Program-made: the position numbers and the translations under genes
Part shown: piece by piece, positions 45,152 through 55,500 of the stretch
Layout: each line of letters opens with the position of its first letter
How positions within the stretch are numbered: the stretch's first letter is position 1
From: Rhizorhapis suberifaciens
GTDB lineage: Bacteria; Pseudomonadota; Alphaproteobacteria; Sphingomonadales; Sphingomonadaceae
Reading direction: 5' to 3'
Assembly (NCBI RefSeq): GCF_014200045.1
Contig: NZ_JACHOV010000011.1
Coordinates: 62,001-126,000, forward strand
DNA: 64,000 nucleotides
Notes under the pieces: model-generated
Seen by the model: the letters and a program-made list of their open reading frames with translations, nothing else
Database searches by the model: none
What the model was told of the DNA's origin: nothing

Positions 45152-46906
45152 TTATGCCGCGTTCCGCACTTCCCGGGCAAAACGGGTAAATTCCGAACGC
45201 AGGGTTTCGGCTCGACGCGCAATATCGGCTGCCGTGATCAGCAGTCCTTCGGCCGCGTTGCGGACTTGTCGGGCCTGGTCGGTCAGGTCCACCATGCCCG
45301 AAGCAGCGTCGCGGCTGCCTTGCCGAACGAAGCCTAAAGCGCTCACAATTTCATGACTTGAGCGGCTCTGCGTTTCGACGGCTTCGCCGATAAGATCTGC
45401 ATTGCGGTCAAGCCCGCGCGCCATGTCCTCCACCAATGTGACGCTGGTCAGAACCTGGCCAGAGGTCTCCGCAATACGGCCAAGGCGGGCTTCGATCGTG
45501 CCTGCAACAATCTGTGTCTGCCGTGCCAATTCTTTCACTTCCAGGGCAACTACAGCAAAGCCCTTGCCCGTTTCTCCCGCGCGAGCGGCCTCTATGGCTG
45601 CGTTAAGCGCAAGCATGTTCGTCTGCCCCGCAATACCGGTGATGAGGCCCAGCGAGGCGTGAATGTCCTTTGCAAGATCCTCCAAAGCGCGGGCGCGCTC
45701 TCGATTCTCTCGACTCTGAGCGTGGACATTATTGCTCTGCTCACGTGCGGAGCGGGTGCTTTCTTCCACATTGCTGACCATTTTGAGGAGTATGGTGCTC
45801 GCTTCCTCGATCTGTGTCATGGATATCGCGATATCCTCGACGTTTCCGGTAGCCGTTTCCACCTGCAGTTCGGAGCGGGAGGCGGCATCGGACATCCCGC
45901 CTGCCATATCGCGCATCGTTGCCGAAGCAGCCGCAAGACCGGCGACCAGATCGGAAAGTCCATGTTCAAAATTAGTGAAAAGCCGATCCAGTGTCGCGGC
46001 TCGTTCCTTCGCCGCATCGGCGGCGGCGGCTTCAAGCAGTTGCACCTCCTGCTGAGCACGATGCCTTTCCTCCAGCAGCGCTGTGGCTTCGGCCGAACGG
46101 GAGAGCGAAAGCTGGATCGCGCGCGCAATCTCCCCAATTTCGTCCCGCCGTTGCTGATAGGGAACAGGCACGGCGCTATTGGCGGATTCAGCCGTGAAGC
46201 TGGCAATCCGGATCAGCGGTTCCACTAATTCTCTGGATGCAATCCGCAGCACCGCCCAGGCTATGGTAATGCCCGCGACAAAAACGACGGCAATGACTAG
46301 CAGGCTGGCAGAAGTAAGGATGTACAGGCTGATCCTTTCCTTATGGGCGAGCTGTCGCAAACCTTCGCTATAGCTGTGACTTGCCACAAGGAGCGGATCA
46401 ACGCTGCTGTAAAGGCGACCGGACATCAGAAATTCCAATCCTTCCTCGCTGTGGGCGCTCAATTCCTGGTTGAGGTCGGCGAGGGCCGCATCCGCTTCCT
46501 TCCGCTGGTCAAGCAGATAGCTGAGTTCGATCCCACCGGCCTTTGCCGGAGCGTTGTCGCGAAGCGCCGCCCAACCGCTGTTGATAGTGTGTTGGGCATT
46601 TTTCAGCGCGCTTTGACCGCCCGGCATCGTGAGATTGCCGCTGCGCACCTTGTTGGCAATGCCAAGCGCTTCCTCATAGCCGCTGATGACGGTCTGAAGA
46701 TCGCCGGCCGGTCCCAGGCGGTTGTCGACAAGGCGCGCAAGCCCCGCCTGGTTGACCAGCAGCCCGGCCATTACCGATATCGAAAGAACGAGCAGTAGTC
46801 CGCATACCAGCCCGACGGCAAACCGGACTCGGGACTTCAGGGACCGGTCTTCCGCAAGCAATGCGCGAATGCGTTTTACGACCGCGCCTTTGGCATCGTG
46901 ATACAT
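45152..46906 (-). CDS. Methyl-accepting chemotaxis protein
   Basis: A 584-residue chemoreceptor. TM1 lies near residues 28-50, a periplasmic four-helix sensor domain to about 190, TM2 to about 215, then HAMP and a signalling domain with the hairpin tip [21 protein letters not shown] and [10 protein letters not shown]. The ATG at 46906 is preferred because GGGGG precedes it by about ten bases; the frame could extend further. It follows pstA on the same strand, with four Pho-box-like units in between. Confidence 0.88.
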   Translation of the reverse strand: MYHDAKGAVVKRIRALLAEDRSLKSRVRFAVGLVCGLLLVLSISVMAGLLVNQAGLARLVDNRLGPAGDLQTVISGYEEALGIANKVRSGNLTMPGGQSALKNAQHTINSGWAALRDNAPAKAGGIELSYLLDQRKEADAALADLNQELSAHSEEGLEFLMSGRLYSSVDPLLVASHSYSEGLRQLAHKERISLYILTSASLLVIAVVFVAGITIAWAVLRIASRELVEPLIRIASFTAESANSAVPVPYQQRRDEIGEIARAIQLSLSRSAEATALLEERHRAQQEVQLLEAAAADAAKERAATLDRLFTNFEHGLSDLVAGLAAASATMRDMAGGMSDAASRSELQVETATGNVEDIAISMTQIEEASTILLKMVSNVEESTRSAREQSNNVHAQSRENRERARALEDLAKDIHASLGLITGIAGQTNMLALNAAIEAARAGETGKGFAVVALEVKELARQTQIVAGTIEARLGRIAETSGQVLTSVTLVEDMARGLDRNADLIGEAVETQSRSSHEIVSALGFVRQGSRDAASGMVDLTDQARQVRNAAEGLLITAADIARRAETLRSEFTRFAREVRNAA

Positions 46907-46991
46907 TTTCTTACTACCCCCTTTTCGGGGCGCAATTTCCATGCCGGCTGATAAAGAATGGTTAACGCCGCGCGGGCGATGCAGGAAAAAA

Positions 46992-47031
46992 CTGGGAGAA
47001 AACTGACATAAATCTGTCACAAAACTGTCGC
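46992..47031 (+). promoter_or_regulatory. Four Pho-box-like repeats between pstA and the chemoreceptor gene
   Basis: Four 7-base units occur at an exact 11-bp period on the plus strand: CTGGGAG (46992), CTGACAT (47003), CTGTCAC (47014) and CTGTCGC (47025), joined by AAAA, AAAT and AAAA. This is the PhoB pattern CTGTCAT-N4-CTGTCAT. They lie 86-125 bases upstream of the chemoreceptor start but point away from it. Confidence 0.55.
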
Positions 47032-47124
47032 GCAATATTAAGGTTTCGGATGGTTGTCCCATAAGTGCCGACGTTGCGGGCAGTCATCTTCAATAAAACA
47101 TCCGGGAGCGACCCATGGTTTGGT

Positions 47125-48051
47125 TCACCACCGGGTTTCGAACCGGTTGCGCAGATAAATGGCAAGGCCGTTCATCGCGAGCAGAAAGAGGAGCAGCACG
47201 ATAATCGCGGCCGAGGTCTTTGCCACGAAAGCGCTGTCAATCTCATCGGACCACAGGAAGATCTGCACCGGCAGCACGGTAGCGGGCTCCGTAAAGCCAT
47301 TTGGCGGAGACGGCACGAAAGCGCGCATGCCGATCATCAGCAGTGGCGCGGTTTCGCCCAGCGCGCGCGCCATTCCAATGATGGTGCCGGTGAGAATGCC
47401 TGGCAGTGCAAGGGGCAGGACATGATGGAATATGACCTGGACCTTCGAAGCGCCGATACCGAGCGCCGCATCGCGTATAGAGGGTGGAACCGCCTTGATC
47501 GCGTTGCGCCCCGTGATGACGATCACAGGCATGGTCATAAGCGCGAGCGTCAGCCCGCCGACGAGCGGAGCGGAGCGGGGAAGGTGCATGAAATTGAGAA
47601 ATATCGATAGGCCAAGCAGACCGAAAATGATCGATGGAACCGCTGCCAGATTGTTGATCGACACCTCGATCACATCGGTCCAGCGATTACGAGGCGCATA
47701 TTCCTCCAAATAGAGGGCGGTGAGCACACCGATGGGAAAGCTGAGCGCCGCTGTCACGGCCATGGTGAGAAGCGATCCCTTGAACGCACCCCAAATGCCT
47801 ACCGCTGCCGCAGCTGTCGCGTCCGAAGCGGTCAGGAAGGTCCAGTCAATGCCCCCGATGCCGCCCGCCAGCATCGACCACAGCAGGAAGACGAGAAAAC
47901 CGATCGCCAGCATCATCGCAGCAAAACCCGCCCCGGCGAAGGTCCGTTCAATAAGATTCCGCCTGGCCACACGACGTTTCATTGCCTTGGTGGTCCAGTC
48001 GGTGGGTCCCCGAAGGACGGTGGGAAGCCCTCGATCCAATATATTACTCAT
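47125..48051 (-). CDS. pstA: Phosphate ABC transporter permease PstA
   Basis: Inner-membrane subunit of the high-affinity phosphate importer. The 308-residue protein has about six membrane segments and the EAA-type loop DAALGIGASKVQVIFHHVLPLALPGI; it ends LRNRFETRW as many PstA do. The ATG overlaps the pstC stop by eight bases. No pstB or phoU follows; the next gene is a chemoreceptor. Confidence 0.93.
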   Translation of the reverse strand: MSNILDRGLPTVLRGPTDWTTKAMKRRVARRNLIERTFAGAGFAAMMLAIGFLVFLLWSMLAGGIGGIDWTFLTASDATAAAAVGIWGAFKGSLLTMAVTAALSFPIGVLTALYLEEYAPRNRWTDVIEVSINNLAAVPSIIFGLLGLSIFLNFMHLPRSAPLVGGLTLALMTMPVIVITGRNAIKAVPPSIRDAALGIGASKVQVIFHHVLPLALPGILTGTIIGMARALGETAPLLMIGMRAFVPSPPNGFTEPATVLPVQIFLWSDEIDSAFVAKTSAAIIVLLLFLLAMNGLAIYLRNRFETRW

Positions 48052-49420
48052 AAGCTTCCCGATAGCGTTTTACGATTGTGAGCGCGGCGACGTTGAGCAG
48101 CAGAGTGATGACGAACAACACAAGACCCAAGGCGAAGGCAGAGAGTGTCTTGGCGCTGTCGAATTCCTGATCGCCCGTCAGCAATTGTACAATCTGCGTC
48201 GTCACTGTCGTCACGCTAGAGAAGGGATTGAGTGTGAGGTTCGCCGCCATGCCGGCCGCCATCACCACGATCATGGTTTCGCCAATGGCGCGGCTGACCG
48301 CGAGCAATATGCCGCCGACGATTCCGGGCAACGCGGCGGGGACCAGCACCTTGCGGATCGTCTCCGATTTGGTGGAGCCGAGGGAAAGCGCGCCATCGCG
48401 TATGGAGGACGGGACGGCGGCGATGCTGTCGTCGGACATCGACGAGATCAGCGGAATGATCATTACGCCCATCACGAGGCCGGCCGACAAGGCGCTTTCC
48501 GAGGTGGGATTTTCCATACCTGTCGCGAGCGCCAGGTGACGTACCATCGGCCCGAGGGTCAGCGCCGCGAAATATCCATATACCACGGTGGGAACACCGG
48601 CGAGAATCTCAAGAGCCGGCTTGAGCCATGCGCGCAGTCTGGCTGGCGCATATTGGGTGAGATATATGGCGCACATGACGCCGATCGGGATTGCGACGAC
48701 CATCGCTATGATCGCACCAATGAAGATCGTTCCCCAGAACAGCGGCACCGCCCCAAAGCCATTGTCGGCACCCTGCACGACATCGGTCGACGGCGCCCAA
48801 TGCGTTCCGAAAAGAAACTCGGTCACAGGGACAAGAGAGAAGAAGCGGCTGGTCTCGAACAGAAGTGACAAGACGATGCCGAAGGTGGTGACGAGCGCCA
48901 CCAGGGACGCCAGCATAAGCGCCACCAACACGGTTCGCTCCACTTTCTGTCGCGCCCGGAACTGCGGTTTGATCCGCAGAAATCCCGCAGCAAAGCCCGC
49001 CGCCAGCAGCGCGAGCGTCAGGCCTGCGCCGATCAGCGCGTAACTGTGCGTGGCTTGCGCAATAGGTTTTGCGAGTTCGTAGGCCAGTGGGTTGAATGCG
49101 GCCTCAATAGTGCCGTCAGCAAGCCCTCGTGCTTCAGAAATCACCGCGTCACGGTCGATCCCTGCCGCCGGCAGGTTGCGTGCGGCAGGATTGACAAGGA
49201 GCGCACCGAGAACCAGTCGATCGGCGAGAAACGGCCAAATAGCTAGGAAAAAAAGCGCCGGACCCATGGTCCACAGCGCGAGATAGCTGCCATGCTGGCT
49301 CGGTAGCGAATGCAGGCGCTCGCCCGACCTCAGGGCCAGCGCGCGTGCGCGGCGTCGACCAAAATCCCAGGCGGCGACGCCCATGAGCGCCGTGACCATA
49401 AACATGTGCAGGGGAGTCAC
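48044..49420 (-). CDS. pstC: Phosphate ABC transporter permease PstC
   Basis: Partner permease of PstA. The 458-residue protein has a long N-terminal extension with an extra membrane segment, as in alphaproteobacterial PstC, and a core with VPTVVYGYFAAL and DGALSLGSTKSETIRKVLVPAALPGIVGG. The GTG at 49420 is chosen because AAAGG lies eight bases upstream; TTG at 49426 is also possible. It is separated from the porin gene by a strong hairpin. Confidence 0.9.
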   Translation of the reverse strand: MTPLHMFMVTALMGVAAWDFGRRRARALALRSGERLHSLPSQHGSYLALWTMGPALFFLAIWPFLADRLVLGALLVNPAARNLPAAGIDRDAVISEARGLADGTIEAAFNPLAYELAKPIAQATHSYALIGAGLTLALLAAGFAAGFLRIKPQFRARQKVERTVLVALMLASLVALVTTFGIVLSLLFETSRFFSLVPVTEFLFGTHWAPSTDVVQGADNGFGAVPLFWGTIFIGAIIAMVVAIPIGVMCAIYLTQYAPARLRAWLKPALEILAGVPTVVYGYFAALTLGPMVRHLALATGMENPTSESALSAGLVMGVMIIPLISSMSDDSIAAVPSSIRDGALSLGSTKSETIRKVLVPAALPGIVGGILLAVSRAIGETMIVVMAAGMAANLTLNPFSSVTTVTTQIVQLLTGDQEFDSAKTLSAFALGLVLFVITLLLNVAALTIVKRYREAYE

Positions 49421-49459
49421 GGCCAAAGCCTTTCACCGAAAGTAACAGTAGAGGAGGGC

Positions 49460-49490
49460 GTGGGCGCCTGTCGTCAGGACAGGCACCCAC
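49460..49490. terminator. Strong hairpin between porin and pstC
   Basis: GTGGG-x-GCCTGTC pairs with GACAGGC-x-CCCAC around a five-base loop, directly after the porin gene. No T run follows on the minus strand, so it is more likely to shield the upstream mRNA or reduce read-through into pstC-pstA than to end transcription fully. Confidence 0.55.
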
Positions 49491-49498
49491 GTTCCGTA

Positions 49499-51070
49499 TC
49501 AGAAGTCGAATTGAGCGCGCACCGCGACAGCGTCGCTGGAATATTTGCGCCCGTCGACCGGTGCCGTCGAAGTCGGCTTCACCGTTGCGGCGAAGGGACC
49601 ACCTTCAACCTCGGTATGGATATAGTTCACAAGGAAGCGAACATAATCCGTTGGCATCCAGGTCAGGCCAGCCAGATAGCCGGTCTGGCTGCCACCCTTG
49701 CTCAGGCCAGCGGACAGCGGGGCGCATGCCCCGGTGGTGAAGTCATTGGTGCAGCCGTTCTGCAGCTTGCTGTCCTGCAGGTCGAGATAATCGACACGTC
49801 CAATGATCTGGAACGCACCCATGCCGCCCTTGTCGACAGGGTTGAGCACCTTGGTCCGATCCCAAAGACCATTTTTGTAGCCGCGGGTTTCGCCCGTCAG
49901 GAAGTAGCCGACTTCGAAATGGCCGCCCCAGAAAGAGGGGTTGCCGGTCGGCACGACTTGAGAAACGGCACTGAACTGGTCAGCGCCGCTCAAAGTGTCG
50001 CCGGGGCTATAGGCGCGAACCTTGGCGTACTGGGCTTCACCGCCAATATGCAGCGACTTGAAGACGCCATAGAGTTCGGCGCCGAATATATCGTCACCCT
50101 TGGCCGCGAAGCTGCCGGTGTCGACAAAGCGCTGACTGGTCGTCTGCAGGAAGGGGCGGGCGCGATAACTGACGAGCTGGCCGGCCGATGGCGAGCCAGT
50201 ACCGACGGTTAGTTCCTTCTCGCCGTTATTTTCCTGGAACTCGCGATGCTGGTAGTTCAGGCCCAAGTGCACAAAGCCGGGCCCCACATAGGGGGTGTAG
50301 GTGGCGCGAGCAGCCGCGATCCATCCCTTGTTGTCAAGCGACGCATCGATCGAGTGGGCAGCGAACAGGCCGCCATCGAGGCGGAACAGATTGTCCTTGC
50401 TCTTGAAACCAACAACCAGACCAAGGCGGCGGGTGTTGCCAAATGCGTCGTTGACCTGGGCCCGTTCGATGAAGGACGACCAGCGTGAGCTGGTGATCTG
50501 CTCCATGCCGTCCAGCGACTCCTGGTTGCCAAGCGTCAGGGTTACAGGACCTTTGTGCGGATTCCAGCTCAGCACAACGTCGCCAAAGCCGACATTCGAG
50601 TTGGCGAAATCCATTTCCGCCTTATAGCCGAAATCGCCCGGCAGCGTGCCTTCGACGCCCAGGCGGACGCGACGCACGCGGGTGTTGAAGCCAAAATTGC
50701 GCGGGTTGAGATTATCCGGCGTGCTCATCCATGCCGTGTCCATCATGAAGCGGCCACGCACTTTCCAGCTAAAACCGGAATCGGGATCGGCATATTGCGG
50801 CGCACCTTTCCAAACGGGTGCGGCCGTCGCCTGCGCCTTCTTCACTTCGTCGAGCTGTGTCTGCAGCGCTTCGAGTTGGGCCTGTAGGAGCGCCATTTTG
50901 GCATCGGCGTCGGTGGCTTTGGCGTCCGCATCGGAAACCGCCTGCAACGACGGATCGTCGGGCGACACGGCGTCGGCTGGCGGTTCGGCCATCTGCTGGG
51001 CGTGCGCGCCCACAGGAACGACCAGCATGACGGACGCGAGCAAAAGGCTTTTCATAATCGAAATTTTCAT
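49499..51070 (-). CDS. OprP/OprO-type phosphate-selective porin
   Basis: Outer-membrane trimeric channel that lets phosphate or polyphosphate in. The 523-residue protein has a signal peptide (LLLASVMLVVPVGAHAQ), an N-terminal coiled coil (MALLQAQLEALQTQLDEVKK), and a barrel with RVRRVRLGVEGTLPGDFGYK and FKSKDNLFRLDGGL as in OprP/O. It ends in phenylalanine. It starts 42 bases after pstS and precedes pstC, placing it inside the phosphate operon. Confidence 0.88.
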   Translation of the reverse strand: MKISIMKSLLLASVMLVVPVGAHAQQMAEPPADAVSPDDPSLQAVSDADAKATDADAKMALLQAQLEALQTQLDEVKKAQATAAPVWKGAPQYADPDSGFSWKVRGRFMMDTAWMSTPDNLNPRNFGFNTRVRRVRLGVEGTLPGDFGYKAEMDFANSNVGFGDVVLSWNPHKGPVTLTLGNQESLDGMEQITSSRWSSFIERAQVNDAFGNTRRLGLVVGFKSKDNLFRLDGGLFAAHSIDASLDNKGWIAAARATYTPYVGPGFVHLGLNYQHREFQENNGEKELTVGTGSPSAGQLVSYRARPFLQTTSQRFVDTGSFAAKGDDIFGAELYGVFKSLHIGGEAQYAKVRAYSPGDTLSGADQFSAVSQVVPTGNPSFWGGHFEVGYFLTGETRGYKNGLWDRTKVLNPVDKGGMGAFQIIGRVDYLDLQDSKLQNGCTNDFTTGACAPLSAGLSKGGSQTGYLAGLTWMPTDYVRFLVNYIHTEVEGGPFAATVKPTSTAPVDGRKYSSDAVAVRAQFDF

Positions 51071-51112
51071 GGGAACCCCCTTTTTGATATCTAACGGGTG
51101 AATTTGGGCTGC

Positions 51113-52153
51113 TTATTTCAGACCGGCAGCGTTTATCGGCGTCATCGAAGTCGCCATGCGTTGCGCCCGGACGCGTTCAGCTTCAGGCGAGGCAACCAGC
51201 CCGAGTGGCGGCAGATAGCCCTTGGGACCGAAGGCCGTGTCGCGGACATATTGCGCTGCATATTGGCGAATGCCCGGGATGGCTTGCAGATGCGCGTTCT
51301 TGATATAGATGTAGAGTGCGCGTGCGCCGGGATATTTGAAGGAAGAGATCGTCTGGTAGGAAGGCGCGACGCCATTCAGCGAAATGCCGCGCAGTCTATT
51401 CAGATTTTCCTCCAGATAGCTATAGCCGAAGAACCCGACCGCAACCGGATCGCTGCTGAGCTTCTGAACGATCAGATTATCGTTTTCGCCTGTGTTGATA
51501 TAGGCGCCGTCCTCGCGGATATCCTTACAAATTTTATTGTACCGCGCTTCATTGGTCTTCTTCATCGCGGCGACCGCCGGATTGGTGTCACAGACAGGAT
51601 TCATCAGCAGATCTTCGATCGAAGAGCGCGTGCCGGAGGTCGTCGGCGGACCGTAGACGCGGATCGGAATGGCGGGGAGGCTGGCGTTGACGTCCTTCCA
51701 TGTCTTGGCCTTGTTGGGCTTGCCGAACGGCTGCGCCGCGATCGCCATGTAGACGTCCTTGACGGACAGGTTGCGGAGCTGGCCGCCAGTCGCCTGGGCA
51801 AGTGAAAGACCGTCAAGGCCGACCTGAACTTCCGTGATCTGCGATACGCCATTGGCATTGCAGGTCTTGAACTCGGATAGCTTCAAACGACGCGAAGCAT
51901 CGAGAATATCAGGATGCTGCGCACCCACGCCGGCGCAGAAGAGCTTAGCACCAGCGCCCGTGCCGGTCGATTCAACGACAGGGGCAGGCACATTGCGGTT
52001 TGCCGCCGCAAATTTCTCCGCAACCGCCTTGCTGAATGGATAAACCGTCGAGGAGCCGACAATGCGGATATTGCGGCGCATCTGCGCATTTGCTGGTACA
52101 AAAGAGACCGCAGCAACTGTGACGGCCAGCACCAACTTTGTCCTTAAATTCAT
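51113..52153 (-). CDS. pstS: Phosphate-binding protein PstS
   Basis: Periplasmic phosphate receptor. The 346-residue protein has a signal peptide (VTVAAVSFVPANAQ), then IRIVGSSTVYPFSKAVAEKF and the phosphate-binding TSGTRSSIEDLL. Three Pho-box units lie 75-103 bases before the start. It heads pstS-porin-pstC-pstA. Confidence 0.93.
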   Translation of the reverse strand: MNLRTKLVLAVTVAAVSFVPANAQMRRNIRIVGSSTVYPFSKAVAEKFAAANRNVPAPVVESTGTGAGAKLFCAGVGAQHPDILDASRRLKLSEFKTCNANGVSQITEVQVGLDGLSLAQATGGQLRNLSVKDVYMAIAAQPFGKPNKAKTWKDVNASLPAIPIRVYGPPTTSGTRSSIEDLLMNPVCDTNPAVAAMKKTNEARYNKICKDIREDGAYINTGENDNLIVQKLSSDPVAVGFFGYSYLEENLNRLRGISLNGVAPSYQTISSFKYPGARALYIYIKNAHLQAIPGIRQYAAQYVRDTAFGPKGYLPPLGLVASPEAERVRAQRMATSMTPINAAGLK

Positions 52154-52227
52154 TTTGCCACCTAATTGTGATCCGCCTCCCCCAGCGGAGGTCGAGGTAG
52201 CCGATAAAGCGAGGTCGAGACTCCTCC

Positions 52228-52256
52228 GTTACAAATTCATTGCAGTTTTGTGGCAG
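52228..52256 (-). promoter_or_regulatory. Pho box upstream of pstS
   Basis: On the minus strand three units at an 11-bp period: CTGCCAC (52256-52250), CTGCAAT (52245-52239) and TTGTAAC (52234-52228), with AAAA and GAAT between. They fit the PhoB pattern and point towards pstS, whose ATG is at 52153. Confidence 0.65.
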
Positions 52257-52479
52257 TCGCTGGCGGACGTCGTCGAGCGCGGCGATTAGCTTTTCAAGGC
52301 CCGACCATTTCTTGGCAGATGTTGCGATGGTCGCCTTCATTCTGGCGGCTTGGGACTGCCTGCACCGCGCTCTGGGCGGGAGGCGGCACCGTCATGCGGT
52401 GTCTTCTCTATCGGCGGCCGCTGAGCCGGTCCGCTTCATGATCGTAAGTTCCCGCACGCGGCAAGGTGAGACTGCTTGC
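52257..52479. other. Intergenic stretch between autotransporter and pstS, no gene found
   Basis: Between the hairpin behind the autotransporter gene and the Pho box of pstS I see no supported gene. A frame on the minus strand here runs into pstS in a different frame and looks like a shadow. Confidence 0.5.
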
Positions 52480-52505
52480 GAGGGGGCGGATCAAGTCCGC
52501 CCCTC
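52480..52505. terminator. Hairpin after the autotransporter gene
   Basis: GAGGGGCGGA pairs with TCCGCCCCTC (one extra G bulged) around a five-base loop just downstream of the autotransporter stop. There is no T tract, but the stem is long and GC-rich. Confidence 0.5.
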
Positions 52506-52523
52506 CTCTGCCCTCGGGTCGCC

Positions 52524-55500
52524 TCAGAATCGAAGTTTCAGCCCGGCATCGACGCTATGCGCATTATTGTCGCTGCCGAATTCGCTGTTGCCGCGGGTAA
52601 AGAGAGTAAGTGCCGGCAAGACCTTCCAGGCAACACCAGCTCCAATATTGGCGAAGCTGCGATCGCGCTGAACACCAGGGACCGTGAAGCTGGTGGATAC
52701 CCCCGCCAGGCTCGCTGTGGCCCGGGCGCTATCATTGTCCAACCTTTGGCGAAGGCCAGCGGTCAACCAGGGCCGCAGCGCGCCTTCCCTCATTTGTAGG
52801 GCAAGATCGGCCGTCAGAAAGGTATAGCTGATTCGGTCCTTGGCAACGTTCAGGCTGAAGGCGCCGCCGCCAGTCTCGGTGGCTGCCCCACGCTTGACTG
52901 AAACATGGGTCACGCCGAATTCCGGGCCGATGTCCCAGCCTCGGCCAAAGGCGAAGCCGTAGCCGGCGTGAATGTCGGCCGTTGTCCCCCGCAAGCGATA
53001 GTGACTTGTTGCTTCGGCGCCGTTGAACAAGGTGCGGCTGGTGTCGGCCGAACTGTGGTCCCGAACGACCGACGCTCCAAACCGGAAGCCTGCGAACGCC
53101 AGATGGGCGCCAGCGCCGAAAAATGTGCCATCGGCATCATTGCTGGCGCCAATGGAATTGATCGACTGGCTTCCATCCACATGGCCGATGAAAGCGGCGA
53201 CGGAAACATTCTCGTTCCCATAGCCGATACCACCGAAGAAGCCAGCACTGTGCACATCCGCCCTTGATACTCCGCTGCGGCTCTCAGCTTTGAAGTTCCG
53301 CCAGGCGCCAAAGCCCTCACCGAATGCGAAGGGCCCTGCTTCGCTATCGTGCGCACCAAAATTTGCCGACCGCAGAGCGGAAGAAACGGCCAGACCATTT
53401 TCCACGCCGATCTGAGAAATGGAAGCGTAGGCTTCCGCGTTGAGTGTGGCCATGGCGGCATCGCTGGCATAACCATCGGAGCCGACAAGATCGGGCGCGG
53501 CTGCCAGAATCCCGGCCGTCGCTTCTCCGCCAATCAACAGTTGGTTGAGATAGTCGGCGGTTGCCACTACCTGGGCGCTGGCGCCGCTGCGGGTCTGGAA
53601 TGTTCCCAGCAGTTGCAGGGCATGGGACGTCCAATTGAGAAAGCCAAGCACGGTGGGCAGCTTGGTGAGCGTTGCGTTGGAGCTACCGGTAATGCCATCG
53701 GTGGTGGTGATAAGATTGTAGATGGAGCCCGGCGTCAACGGCCGTTCGCCGGTGATTTCGATGGTCGCCCCGGTCTGGATCGTCAGACCGCCATTAATGA
53801 TGATGGCATCGCTGACCGTGGAGGTCATTTCGAACAGCGTGGTCGATCCGCTCGATAGCGTCACATTGCCGTTGATCGTCATCGTACCGGGCGAAGAGCC
53901 CGGCGACAGGGTGCCGTTGACGCCGATATCGCCGTTTACGGTGCCGGCGCTACCGAATGTTCCGCCAGACGACACATTCACATCGCCGCTGATCGTGGAA
54001 CCCGCAAGGCCAATCACCCGCCCATCATCAACGTTGATTTCCTCAAATTCCAGATCGCCGCTCACGGTGCCGACACCGCCGCTCGTGATATTCAGTTCTT
54101 CGAAGGACTGGAACGCCGCCAGGTCGATCTCGGTCGGCTCCTCGTAGCTACCGGTTACCGGTGCGCTCAGGCTGTCATGGCCTTCCCCGCCTGTTGCCGT
54201 GCCGCTGATCGACCAACCCGGCTGAAGTATGAGCGTGTCGCCGCCACTGCCGAACGAGACGTCACCATTTACGGCTCCATCCAGATCAAAGCTGTTGTCG
54301 CCGTCACCAAGATCGACATCGCCGTTGACGGTGCCGTGGACCGTGAGGGTGTCATTCGTGGTCGTACCAGTGATGGCGACAGGACCCAGCGTCTCGATAA
54401 TTCCGTCAAAAGTGATTGGATCGTCGCCGGTTAGTTCGAAGGTTTCAACTGGAAGCGGCGCGTCCGACGAGATGGTGCCTGTTCCGGTGAGGCCCAAGGT
54501 CTCGAAATTGACGAGCTGGTCATAAATAGCGTTATTGATCGCGCCTCCGCCAGTGATGTCGAGAAGGAAGCGATCCGCGCCGTCGCCGCCGTCGGCGGTT
54601 CCGGTAAATATCGCATCGATGCCCTGGATGAAGGTGTCATCTCCGGCGCCGAAATTGATGTCAGAGATGATCGTGCCATAGTTCCGCAAGGTGTCGTCGC
54701 CCGATCGCAGGGCGATCCCGCCCTCAATGCGGCCAGTGGCCCTGTTCGTAATATCGTCGTTTGAACTGAAGGTGTCGATCGCAGTGCCAAGGACCCCTTC
54801 AAAATCGATGTCATCGAAATCCGGGATAAGGGTGACGCCAGAGGGGAGAACCAATGATCCCCCCGGACCTCCCAGGATTTGGCCGCGGTTGACGATAGAA
54901 ACCGCATCGGCTCTGGCGGCGACGGTAAGTCCGCTAGCATTAACGGGTTGCCCCTCAATAAGCTGGGGTCCACCGGGAAGGCCGAGGTGAGCGAAGCCCC
55001 GACCATTGATGATACCGCCCGCTTCATTAATGATGGAAACGCTTGATGCCGCCTCTGCGTCAACGTCCACGCCCAAGGCAGTCGACAGATCCATCAGGAG
55101 CTGGTTTGACGGTAGGCCCAGAAAGTTGCCGGGGGTGAGGTAGGTCCCGCCGGAAGCCGCAATCGTCCCGCTGTTCACAAAGGTAACGGCGGCATTCGCA
55201 TTCTCTGCTCCGGGAACACCGCTGCCAAGATCACCGGCCTCGACTTCAATCCCGACCGCCACGCCGGCATAATCCGACGTCGAAATCGTTCCGCCATTCG
55301 TAAAGTTGAGCGTTGCGCCAAGGGCAGTTTCTTGCTCGATATCCACCGCCGACGCGCCTTCCGCGAAAAGCGTCGTACTCGGCGTCAGGCCCGTGATGAT
55401 CTCTCCGCTATTATTGAAAGTGGTAACGCTGGCGTTCAATTCCAGCGCCACCGCGCCGGAAATGGTACCTGTATTGGTGAAGCTAGCGCTTTCGGCGTCA

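Noticed and set aside
51972-52340. Minus-strand frame covering the pstS leader
   Set aside because: It runs into pstS in another frame, over the Pho box, and resembles no family.
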